Under the pieces are notes generated by a model that did not search any database, was not told the DNA's origin, and saw nothing but the letters and a program-made list of their open reading frames with translations. This document shows positions 36,201-42,768 of a DNA stretch of 64,000 nt, piece after piece; the stretch's first letter is position 1; the number at the start of each line of letters is the position of its first letter. The DNA lies in contig JAEWYS010000014.1 in NCBI GenBank assembly GCA_023458555.1, forward strand, positions 124,001 through 188,000. The letters run 5' to 3'. The DNA comes from Bacteroidota bacterium (GTDB lineage: Bacteria; Bacteroidota; Bacteroidia; Cytophagales; Cytophagaceae). The translations under genes were made by a program, and so were the position numbers.

Positions 36201-36291
36201 AGGGTGTATTGACCTGGGCAAGTCCTGTCTTGGCAAAGAACAGCACCACAAAAATCAGGGAAATACTTTTTTGTAGTCTAAGATACTTCAT
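33217..36291 (-). CDS. Secreted GH8 endoglucanase with Ig-like, CBM9-like and type IX sorting domains
   Basis: A 1024-residue secreted cellulase or related beta-1,4-glucanase. Signal peptide about 1-25 (ending GLAQ). The GH8 catalytic domain spans about 35-405: proton donor Glu97 in QTVSEGVAYSM, Asp150 in the family signature ATDAELDAAMAL, and the probable base Asp286 in GYDACRAPWR. Then follow a bacterial Ig-like module (about 417-505), three Ig_7-type repeats of about 80 residues (about 507-742, each with LKWYTAATGG and NGCES motifs), a CBM9-like domain (about 750-940) and a type A T9SS sorting domain (about 955-1024, CYPNPF). Chitosan or xylan are alternative GH8 substrates. Confidence 0.92.
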   Translation of the reverse strand: MKYLRLQKSISLIFVVLFFAKTGLAQVNTPSGATRPFGSNSSYEYGLMPSNLPIGGAFGSASEIKTIYDDWKEDYVENCGDNMARVKFDNPYQTVSEGVAYSMLLAAYAADQDLFNRLWAFYKHHRNHNGVMHWKIDGCNNVSGENGATDAELDAAMALIVANHQWPNTTSPHNYKTDAVALINAIKNHEINKSDFTFENGDMWKPNCRNPSYQAPGYARIFKIFMAENGHADNTFWDKVVTATEQLLVNNAHSTSGLATNWATPSGPPSPGCSGSGTQWDKFGYDACRAPWRQATNYIWFGAAASSMQTIVNRQVDFWISQGGAGEVSGGDHRNHDGSGYGDHNGAFVGMVGALSLAASNTPAHQNFCNAIYTRNKTVSSPAYFSKILQMLGLFVQTGNFWNPYAASSGGGNNQLPTVSLTAPANNTTVCAGTSVTLTATASDPDGSISKVEFYHGTTLITTRTSAPYTYNWTNAPAGTLSITAKAYDNTNASATSAARTLVVNAIPNAPAVAETVNYCVGSTASRLTATGTGLKWYTAATGGSGNSTAPTPSTSSAGTQNYWVSQTVNGCESARARITVTVGAAASAPQVVPTLSYCQGENAPLLTATGTGLRWYTAATGGTGSTTAPRPNTANTGTQNFWVSQTVSGCESPRANIQVTIKAAPVAPVVTSPVLYELNAPATPLIATGIGLKWYAAAAGGTASASAPTPSTSSVGTTNYYVSQTVNGCESPRAVIAVSVSNNLPVYKTSVPVVVDGQIDEIWNDVSSRDIETEIRPSVSGPADLSGWFKTLWDEQYFYILAVVTDDVKVNDSQDVYEDDGIELFFDIGNNKATTYGARDVQYTFRWNDTQIHRNPSGRSVAGISFVMTGTATGYVFEARVPWSTLQGSPLVGQLHGFDIHINDDDNGGTRDGKLSWASPNDDAWQNPSLLGTMVLFDEDRITGISGSLIGSALECYPNPFNTYVQVEGLTGEVNYSFVDLSGRIVKTGRTSGYINTDMEPGAYNLILHLETGNKFVKLVKIR

Positions 36292-36921
36292 GCTTATTCG
36301 TTTTTGCTATACCACTTTTTTGACCTATTAATACATTAAGTTAAGACAAAAGTAAGCTTAAAATGTTATTATTTTAAGAAAAAATTGATTATTTCTTTAA
36401 AACACTCACTATCATATACAAACAACTATCAAGAGTCTGCCAGTGGTACTAAGCACTTAAAATTGTTAAAACAACCAGAGAACCGCCCCTAAACCTTATA
36501 CATCTTTTGATAATAAGCCAAAATGCTATAAATAATCTTATCGGGCTTATTATTTCACAAGAAATGGCAGACTTAAAGATTTTTCAATTATCAGAAGAGG
36601 TATAACTGGCACAGAATTGGACATCCTGTATTCTACTACATAGTCACATCTTTACACCAATACCTGATATTTCGCATATTGATGGAAGATAATGCAGAAA
36701 AATATCCCTGATCAAAAATGGTAAGATCTATCCTGAAGTACGCTCGGACACAGGCAGGTATGTATATTATACGGAAGTATGATTCCAGTACGGACTCTCT
36801 GAACAGAGAGTTGCAGATTCGGAGCGGAAGAGAGGGGGCCGTTAAGAATACCTAAGAGAATAACCTAATTGACGGAAGACTGCATCATTCTGCCAGTTAA
36901 ATCCATAACTATCAACCAGAT
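36292..36921. other. Gene-poor region with degenerate coding traces
   Basis: About 630 bases without a supported gene. The part next to the GH8 start is AT-rich and holds its promoter. Around 36700-36840 a frame reads like a short DNA-binding or transposon-type fragment (NGKIYPEVRSDTGRYVYYTE) but is interrupted by stops, and a small perfect hairpin (CTCTCTG/CAGAGAG, 36795-36810) lies within. It may be the remains of a decayed gene; no family could be assigned. Confidence 0.4.
36347..36354 (-). promoter_or_regulatory. -7 promoter element of the GH8 gene
   Basis: Minus-strand TACTTTTG, an exact TAnnTTTG match, 55 bases before the ATG. No clear -33 TTG was found. Confidence 0.45.
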
Positions 36922-37863
36922 TCACATTATCTGCTCTTCATTTTCAGTTTTCTGTACCGGTCTTTCCGCATTTATCTTTTTCCGGAAAAAAAGCTTTCTG
37001 AGGCCACCCAGAGCAGCAATAAGAGCGATAATAATAAACTTTCCGAACTTACCCAGCAGAGCAAGAATACCGGTTTTCGCAAGAACTTTACCCGCAATTA
37101 AGCCCCCTACTCCATACGCGGCCACCTTATCAATCGAAGGGTCGAAATCTTTATATTGATATCCTTCATTGAAGTTTACACTGCTCAATAAAGTATTTAC
37201 GTCCGGTCTGACCACTTCCAGCTGGCTCATATCACTGATAATATTCAAAACCAGCACACCTTTGCGCCCCAGTATCCTGATATTGTAGTTCAACGTATTA
37301 TCTTCACTTTCACCAAAACGCAGCTCTTTAGCCCAGTGCAGTTTTTTGGTATCCGAGTCATAAAAAGGAGGAGCAGCCCAACCAACCAGATCAACAGGCA
37401 TATAACCGTATTTTATTCTTTCCTGATTGGATTCAGCAGCGTCTTCCTGCATCTGCTTAAGCAAATCGTCATAATCCAGATCCTTAGCATCATCATCCTT
37501 TATGTATCCTTCCTCTGAGTACGTAATCTCAACGGCATATGTAAAATTCTCACCCAGGGGTGTTACAGATTCCGGGAATATCATGCCAAGGGTATTGCCG
37601 GAAGGCGGGTTTCCCCAGAAACGGGTAAGGACCATATTACTCTGTTCAGCATCCAGAAACTTAAATCCCTGAGGAACCTCCAGCTTCGCCACTCCATTAT
37701 ATAACTCGACAGCGCCGGTCTGATATGAAAGACCTTTTTCCAATACATATACCTCCATCATCTCCTGCATAAGGCTGTCAACCTGAAGAGAATCAACGAC
37801 ATCGGCCCGTCCTGCAAATGCAGCTGTCATCAAGGCGATAAAAGACAGTATTCGTTTGAACAT
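36922..37863 (-). CDS. DUF2167 membrane-anchored protein
   Basis: A 313-residue protein with a signal peptide (about 1-20, ending GRADV) and a C-terminal membrane helix (about 265-290, FIIIALIAALGGL) followed by a basic cytoplasmic tail (RKLFFRKK). The long extracytoplasmic domain has the DUF2167 features: VPQGFKFLDAEQSNMVLTRFWGNPP, the GMIFPES segment, the YIKDDDAKDLDYDDLL loop and VGWAAPPFYD. The family is widespread in Gram-negative bacteria and uncharacterised. The gene lies between the gene-poor region and tRNA-Gly, without an operon partner. Confidence 0.9.
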   Translation of the reverse strand: MFKRILSFIALMTAAFAGRADVVDSLQVDSLMQEMMEVYVLEKGLSYQTGAVELYNGVAKLEVPQGFKFLDAEQSNMVLTRFWGNPPSGNTLGMIFPESVTPLGENFTYAVEITYSEEGYIKDDDAKDLDYDDLLKQMQEDAAESNQERIKYGYMPVDLVGWAAPPFYDSDTKKLHWAKELRFGESEDNTLNYNIRILGRKGVLVLNIISDMSQLEVVRPDVNTLLSSVNFNEGYQYKDFDPSIDKVAAYGVGGLIAGKVLAKTGILALLGKFGKFIIIALIAALGGLRKLFFRKKINAERPVQKTENEEQIM

Positions 37864-37916
37864 AAAAGAGATAGTATAAAGGGTATAAAATGATTGTCAG
37901 CTAAAAAAATAAAACA

Positions 37917-37940
37917 AAAAGCCGGCAAAAACCGGCTTTT
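37917..37940 (-). terminator. Terminator of tRNA-Gly
   Basis: Stem AAAAGCCGG (37917-37925) pairs with 37932-37940 around a six-base loop, with A/T runs on both sides; on the minus strand it follows the tRNA by 8 bases. Confidence 0.85.
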
Positions 37941-37948
37941 AAATCGAG

Positions 37949-38021
37949 AGCGGGAGACGAGGTTCGAACCCGCGACCTACAGCTTGGAAGGCTGTCGCTC
38001 TACCAACTGAGCTACTCCCGC
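37949..38021 (-). tRNA. tRNA-Gly (anticodon TCC)
   Basis: A 73-base cloverleaf on the minus strand: acceptor GCGGGAG at 38021-38015 pairs with 37956-37950, discriminator T. The D-arm reads GCTCAGTTGGTAGAGC, the anticodon loop CTTCCAA (TCC), and the T-loop TTCGAAC. CCA is not encoded. Confidence 0.95.
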
Positions 38022-38032
38022 CTAAAGGCCCA

Positions 38033-38062
38033 CAAAATTAACGCTAAATTTATTCTTTACAA
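38033..38062 (-). promoter_or_regulatory. Promoter of tRNA-Gly
   Basis: On the minus strand: TTG (38062-38060), exactly 19 bases, then TAATTTTG (38040-38033). A perfect consensus fit, 12 bases before the mature tRNA 5' end. Confidence 0.8.
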
Positions 38063-38137
38063 TAGCTGATTCACTTTTTTTATTCTCGATCCGCAAAAAA
38101 ATAACCAGTCACAATGACTATTATATAAGGTACTATT

Positions 38138-38848
38138 TTACATTGGATTGTATAGCTTATATAAAAATTCTATCAACCGGGCTTCCGCTTCTTTCGAAGC
38201 CACAAAGGCCGATATTTTATCCGTATACAGCTGATCAAAATACCGGTCATGGGCATGACCAATTTTAACCGTTTCCGAATAAAAGGATTTTAATACAAAT
38301 ATGTCGGCATAGTTCAGCTTTTTTCTCCCGGAAAACCGGTCTGTATTCCAGGCCCGTTCATCTTCCCGGAAAACAGTTGCCACATCCTCAAATCTGAATA
38401 CAGCCCATGGTTCTTTAAATCCATAAGGATGCTGCTTTTCCGAAATATAAACAGCCAGATAGCGCGGAATGAAATAATGTTCTGAACGATTACGGTCAAA
38501 AATCAGATCTTCACCCAGCTCTATCTCTGTAAGATATTCCGGAGCAAGCACATAATTGCTGTCAATTGCCAGCTTTTCCAGCATGTCTCCGGCAAGCCGC
38601 TCCTTTGACATTTTCACATCTTCATATGCCCTGATCTTTCCTTCTTTTACCGCATCAAAAAGAATTGTGGAAATCATATTATCTTCGCCAAAAACCTCTT
38701 TACTTTGAGGCCAGTTTAGATCAATAAGCCGGACAAATTCGGTACGAAACAGCAAATCATCTTCCCTGGGCAGTGCAATTTGCGAACTGGCTATTGTGGG
38801 CAGCAGGACAATTGCTGCAAACAGAATAATTGATTTTACTCGGCGCAT
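38138..38848 (-). CDS. GldN/PorN-like protein of the type IX secretion/gliding machinery
   Basis: A 236-residue exported protein (signal about 1-22, ending IASSQ) related by pattern to GldN/PorN, which with PorK/GldK forms the periplasmic ring of the type IX secretion system. Family features: FVRLIDLNWPQSKEV early, ISTILFDAVKEGKIRAYED, IFDRNRSEHYFIPRYLAVYI and LNYADIFVLKSFYSE near the end. In most genomes gldN follows gldK-gldL-gldM; here it stands alone between two tRNA genes, so it may be a paralogue rather than the core subunit. It diverges from the small gene at 38875. Confidence 0.75.
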   Translation of the reverse strand: MRRVKSIILFAAIVLLPTIASSQIALPREDDLLFRTEFVRLIDLNWPQSKEVFGEDNMISTILFDAVKEGKIRAYEDVKMSKERLAGDMLEKLAIDSNYVLAPEYLTEIELGEDLIFDRNRSEHYFIPRYLAVYISEKQHPYGFKEPWAVFRFEDVATVFREDERAWNTDRFSGRKKLNYADIFVLKSFYSETVKIGHAHDRYFDQLYTDKISAFVASKEAEARLIEFLYKLYNPM

Positions 38849-38874
38849 CGCTAATTAAATTTTCTTTTAAACGA

Positions 38875-39270
38875 ATGGACAACTCAAATAGTACAAAAGA
38901 TAAAAGCCTGAAGAAGTTCCAGACACTCTTCTGGGATGCCTTCCATGTTCCGGCATTGGAATCTCCCGCATTCAGCAAGCTATTTCAGGAACTTGAGCCG
39001 CTAAACGATCTGATTGCGGGTCCGCTTTTTTCTATACTGGAACAGGGTAACTGCGACTATGTATTTGCTTCTGACGAACGGTTTAAAGGTATTAATACAC
39101 CAGATAATTTGTTTGAATGGCTGACAGAAAGCATAAAAGAATATGCTGAAAAAGTAACGGCCATATCTGCGGAAAACGAACAGGAAGAAAAGGATTTAAA
39201 AACACTGCTTTTTCAGGCCGATATTAAAATGGAGCTTGCTGAACTGGCCTACGAAATCGTAAAAAAATAA
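38875..39270 (+). CDS. Small acidic cytoplasmic protein, unknown function
   Basis: A 131-residue protein starting at the ATG at 38875 (MDNSNSTKDK); an upstream in-frame ATG at 38830 would overlap the divergent gldN-like start. It is acidic, lacks a signal and is probably mostly helical (LFEWLTESIKEYAEKVTAISAENEQEEKDLKTLL region). No family is recognised. A terminator directly after the stop supports it as a real transcription unit. Confidence 0.7.
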   Translation: MDNSNSTKDKSLKKFQTLFWDAFHVPALESPAFSKLFQELEPLNDLIAGPLFSILEQGNCDYVFASDERFKGINTPDNLFEWLTESIKEYAEKVTAISAENEQEEKDLKTLLFQADIKMELAELAYEIVKK

Positions 39271-39293
39271 AAACCGGGCAAAACCCGGTTTTT
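39269..39293 (+). terminator. Terminator of the small acidic protein gene
   Basis: Stem AAAACCGGG (39270-39278) pairs with 39284-39292 around a five-base loop, followed by Ts. It overlaps the stop codon and also lies at the 3' end of the convergent tRNA-Leu. Confidence 0.8.
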
Positions 39294-39294
39294 G

Positions 39295-39378
39295 TGTCCA
39301 TGGGGAGATTCGAACTCCCACACCAGTGAAGGCACCACCCCCTCAAGATGGCGTGTCTACCAATTCCACCACATGGAC
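39295..39378 (-). tRNA. tRNA-Leu (anticodon GAG)
   Basis: An 84-base class II tRNA on the minus strand: acceptor GTCCATG at 39378-39372 pairs with 39302-39296, discriminator A at 39295. The anticodon stem CCATC/GGTGG encloses TTGAGGG, giving GAG. A long variable arm (GCCTTCACTGGTG) and the T-loop TTCGAAT are present. Confidence 0.93.
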
Positions 39379-39474
39379 CTGATAAATGTCCTGCAATTTA
39401 CTAACAGAAAATTGCAAATTAAAATACCCCGAAAAACTTCAATGTTTTTTTAGTATCATCCGCAATTCCTCTTT

Positions 39475-41715
39475 TCATCCGCCAGGGATATCAATCTGTT
39501 TTTCAGATACAAATCCATTTGAAAAGATTCTGATATTTTTTTCCACATTACCAGCTTCTTTTCCCTTACTGATCTGATCTGCATAAGAAAAGTAAATATA
39601 TCCCTTCGCGCCTGGAGCAGTACCTTTCTGGAATGACTGAACAGATATACTCCCGTTTCCTTCTACTTTGTCAATCAGCAGTTCCTGATTACCTATATTC
39701 TGAAATTCAATAAAACCGATATCATTCCCCGTTCCGTCCGGCAATTGCAGCTTTCTGACCAGCATATATGCATAGTCCACTCCGGCCGGGAGCAGCCAGG
39801 CAATCTCAATCCTGCGCGCTTCAGCAGCTTCCATACCATATATCGCCTTTGCAACATCCTGAACAGACGAAGCATTCTGCTCTGTATGTAATACGGGAAG
39901 CTGTTCAATGGTCAACAATCCGGAAGAATCAGTCAGGAATGGACGCAGGCATCCATTGTTATAAGCATATACATAGTTTACAATAGAAGAAATTCTGCGC
40001 ATGGCCAGATTTCGGTTATAGGTTTTCTCTCCGAGCGGACTTACGTAGGCACGTACTCCCAACCTGACCGGTAAGCCATTTTTCAGCTGCAGATAAAGCT
40101 GCTCCATGAAATGTTCCAGACGGTCCGCTCCCCCCGATACCTTATCGTCAAAAAACTGTTGCATTTCTGCTATTTTCTGCCTTTTTTCATTTTCATCTCT
40201 CCCCCATTGTCCGGCAATCTGCAGATAAACGGGCCGATAACGGAGATAGTCATGGACAGACTGTAAGTAATCAAGAGCAGTCAGTGTATCTCTGCTGCCT
40301 GAATCCGGCTGATCATTGTGAAAGTAGAGATGTAATGGCAGCTTCTCATTTAGTGAGACCATATTTGCGGCAAACTGCCTTATTGTTTCGAGGCTGTCTT
40401 TATCTTCCTTCTTATCAATATCCTGCCTTATTCTCCATATATCATTAAATGCTGCAATGGTATCCCGCAGACTACCCGTACGATTGGAACTCAGATAAGC
40501 CCACTGCTGTCCCGGCGCTATGGAGAAATACACATCGTTTGCTCCTGAGTTGTACGGCGTCCCCATATTTTCTGCTTTTTCCTGATGCAAAAGCATTCCC
40601 CTGCTTCTGAAAATATCAAAACCGCCTAGTCCCGGCCACCAGACAGAGCTAAAATAAAGTGTAGAATCAGCAGTGTCATACCATGGTGTGATATCGTCTT
40701 CCGGAGTGTTGACAGAAGCTCCAAGATTGACCGGCTCATAATAGCTGTCTTCCTGTTTTCGCAATGCATACCAGATATCCATTTTCCCTTTACCACCAGG
40801 TCTGTCCGACACAAACAGCAATACATCTCTTCCGCCTATTCTGGTGAAGAATGGTTGGGTCGTTGAATATCCGGGATAATTAATCGTATTATCGAGCGGA
40901 TATGGCTCTGTCCAGGCTTTCTGATCATAGCTGCTGACCATGATCTGGCAAGTAAAATGCTGGTCACAGGCTGAAAAATAGAATTTTCTGCGATCTTCGG
41001 TAAATGTTCCGTTTGATACGTGTATCCCGGCACTATTGATTGCTCCCGCAAACTCCCCTTCTGTCACCCATGTCAATTCTTGAAGTGATGCCTGGTACAG
41101 GCGCACAGGAAAAAAAGGCTCATTACTTTCATCCCGTTTTTCTTCCAGTCGCTGGGATGAAAACAGCATTACCGAGTCATATACCAATACCGGAGCGAAT
41201 TCCGCATAAAGAGTATTGAGCCCTTCTATCCAGTACACCGGCTGTGTATCACCGGATTGTTCTGAGTAGTGCAATGCCAGCTCACAACCGGCAATTTCAT
41301 TCATCAGCCTTTGTCGCGTATATTCAGACAAACCTTCCTGAGTGCTGTATTTTCTCAGACTGTTTTCAGCCTCTCTGTAGTTTCCGGTATTTTTTTGCAA
41401 CAATCCCAGATAAAACATTGCCTCCGGATATTGCCTGAGCGAATCCTGCTGAATCAGCTGTCTGTAGAGTTTTTCCGCTAAATCATACTCATTGGCATGT
41501 CTCAGCGCCTCGCAATACAACTTCAAAAGATGAATATCTGTGGTATCTGAAAGGCGAGCTTTATCATAGTAAATCGCAGCTCCCTGATAATCCTGCCCGG
41601 CAAAAGCCAGATCGCCGTATTTTTTCCACTGTTTTTTACTCTGCGCAACTCCGGTCATACCATATACCAACAGTAACAGCGCCCAGATATACTTAAGCCC
41701 CATACATAAACTCAT
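39475..41715 (-). CDS. TPR/PD40/OmpA-like envelope protein with a DUF1573-like tail
   Basis: A 746-residue exported protein (hydrophobic signal to about residue 24, VAQSKK). TPR-like helices fill about 28-150. A beta-propeller of PD40-type blades follows (about 160-450, LLFVSDRPGGKGKMDIWYAL is a typical blade). Next is a divergent OmpA-like region (about 485-600) with the YNRNLAMRRISSIVNYVY motif; the usual peptidoglycan-binding Asp and Arg pattern is weak. The last 85 residues resemble DUF1573 (FIEFQNIGNQELLIDKVEGN). It is the last gene of a CHU_C-PorP/SprF-OmpA-like operon, 12 bases after porP. Confidence 0.8.
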   Translation of the reverse strand: MSLCMGLKYIWALLLLVYGMTGVAQSKKQWKKYGDLAFAGQDYQGAAIYYDKARLSDTTDIHLLKLYCEALRHANEYDLAEKLYRQLIQQDSLRQYPEAMFYLGLLQKNTGNYREAENSLRKYSTQEGLSEYTRQRLMNEIAGCELALHYSEQSGDTQPVYWIEGLNTLYAEFAPVLVYDSVMLFSSQRLEEKRDESNEPFFPVRLYQASLQELTWVTEGEFAGAINSAGIHVSNGTFTEDRRKFYFSACDQHFTCQIMVSSYDQKAWTEPYPLDNTINYPGYSTTQPFFTRIGGRDVLLFVSDRPGGKGKMDIWYALRKQEDSYYEPVNLGASVNTPEDDITPWYDTADSTLYFSSVWWPGLGGFDIFRSRGMLLHQEKAENMGTPYNSGANDVYFSIAPGQQWAYLSSNRTGSLRDTIAAFNDIWRIRQDIDKKEDKDSLETIRQFAANMVSLNEKLPLHLYFHNDQPDSGSRDTLTALDYLQSVHDYLRYRPVYLQIAGQWGRDENEKRQKIAEMQQFFDDKVSGGADRLEHFMEQLYLQLKNGLPVRLGVRAYVSPLGEKTYNRNLAMRRISSIVNYVYAYNNGCLRPFLTDSSGLLTIEQLPVLHTEQNASSVQDVAKAIYGMEAAEARRIEIAWLLPAGVDYAYMLVRKLQLPDGTGNDIGFIEFQNIGNQELLIDKVEGNGSISVQSFQKGTAPGAKGYIYFSYADQISKGKEAGNVEKNIRIFSNGFVSEKQIDIPGG

Positions 41716-41727
41716 CGTTCATAACCA

Positions 41728-42765
41728 CTACATAAAATCAGGACAATCTCTGTATTTCCTTCTGTCAGGCATTTTTCCGATACGGTATGTAAGACCGACT
41801 TCCCAGCCTCCCTGTCCTCTGCTAGCAGGTACCAGCCGGCTATAATTAAGATCATAGCTCAGACCGACATACCATTCATTATAATCCATTCCCAATGTAA
41901 CATAAGCGGCATCACTGGCTCTGGTATATATACCCGCATAAAGGGCCCGATAGCGATACATATGGTTTTCTACTATATATCTACCTGCCACTCCCGGAGT
42001 AAACTGGAAAAAAGTTCCCTGAACCATAAACAGCATCACAGGCAGAACATCAATTTTCTGATCTACCCTGAATGATCCTGAAGCATGCAGATTAAGCCTT
42101 CTGTCAAGGCGTATTTCCGTATTTTGCATAAAGCTCTGACGAGGTTTTAATATATTATAAAAACTCATTCCGAGAGTAATTCTTTTTCTTTTCTCAGGTT
42201 GCCAGTGATAATATAAACCTGCATTCACATCCGGATAAAAAACGGAAAAACCCGTAAAACTTTCATTGCTCGGTAACCAGGGCATATAAGTTCCGCCATA
42301 CTGATGCGGAAGATACTGGCTGTCAAACTGCAGTCGTTGCATATCAAACGTTCGCTGAGTAATGGTGGCCTGTACTCCCATGTTGAGATAGCTGAGACGC
42401 CGGCGGTCAAAAGGAATCGAATAAGCCAGAGACAGCCCGGCCAGCAGATTGGAATAATGTGAATCACCGGCGCGGTCATAGTAAAAATTAAAACCGGCAT
42501 TAAAGTTTTTTTTATCAGCAAAATCGCGGGCATCCACACTTAGGGCAACAGTATTGTACGGCACTGATACTGTACCCCATTGCATACGATATAATGCATT
42601 GAAGCGATACGTTCCGTTGAAACCTCCGGCAGAAGCCGGATTAACTGTAAGAGGAGACAGCTGATACTGCGAAAAATGAATATCCTGTGATCTGACTTGA
42701 AAAAACAAGGCAGATAAAATAAAAAACACAATAGATAGCCTGTAAATCAACACCAAACTCTCCAT
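41728..42765 (-). CDS. PorP/SprF-family outer-membrane protein
   Basis: A 345-residue outer-membrane barrel of the type IX secretion system. After the signal (ending FQVRSQ) the family opening DIHFSQYQLSPLTVNPASAGG is present, then alternating strands such as FNAGFNFYYDRAGDSHY and GLYYHWQPEKRKRITLGMSFY, ending YNEWYVGLSYDLNYS. PorP/SprF proteins, present in many paralogues, receive type B sorted proteins and hold them at the cell surface. Its upstream neighbour, three bases away, carries a type B (CHU_C) domain, so the two form a substrate-anchor pair. Confidence 0.93.
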   Translation of the reverse strand: MESLVLIYRLSIVFFILSALFFQVRSQDIHFSQYQLSPLTVNPASAGGFNGTYRFNALYRMQWGTVSVPYNTVALSVDARDFADKKNFNAGFNFYYDRAGDSHYSNLLAGLSLAYSIPFDRRRLSYLNMGVQATITQRTFDMQRLQFDSQYLPHQYGGTYMPWLPSNESFTGFSVFYPDVNAGLYYHWQPEKRKRITLGMSFYNILKPRQSFMQNTEIRLDRRLNLHASGSFRVDQKIDVLPVMLFMVQGTFFQFTPGVAGRYIVENHMYRYRALYAGIYTRASDAAYVTLGMDYNEWYVGLSYDLNYSRLVPASRGQGGWEVGLTYRIGKMPDRRKYRDCPDFM

Positions 42766-42768
42766 TTA

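Noticed and set aside
38105..38125. AGTCA-CAA-TGACT hairpin as terminator of the GldN-like gene
   Set aside because: The stem is only five base pairs; a T-run follows on the minus strand but the structure is too weak to call.
39392..39416. TGCAATTT/AAATTGCA inverted repeat as terminator of the OmpA-like gene
   Set aside because: AT-rich, with no T-run on the minus strand after it, so a terminator is not supported.
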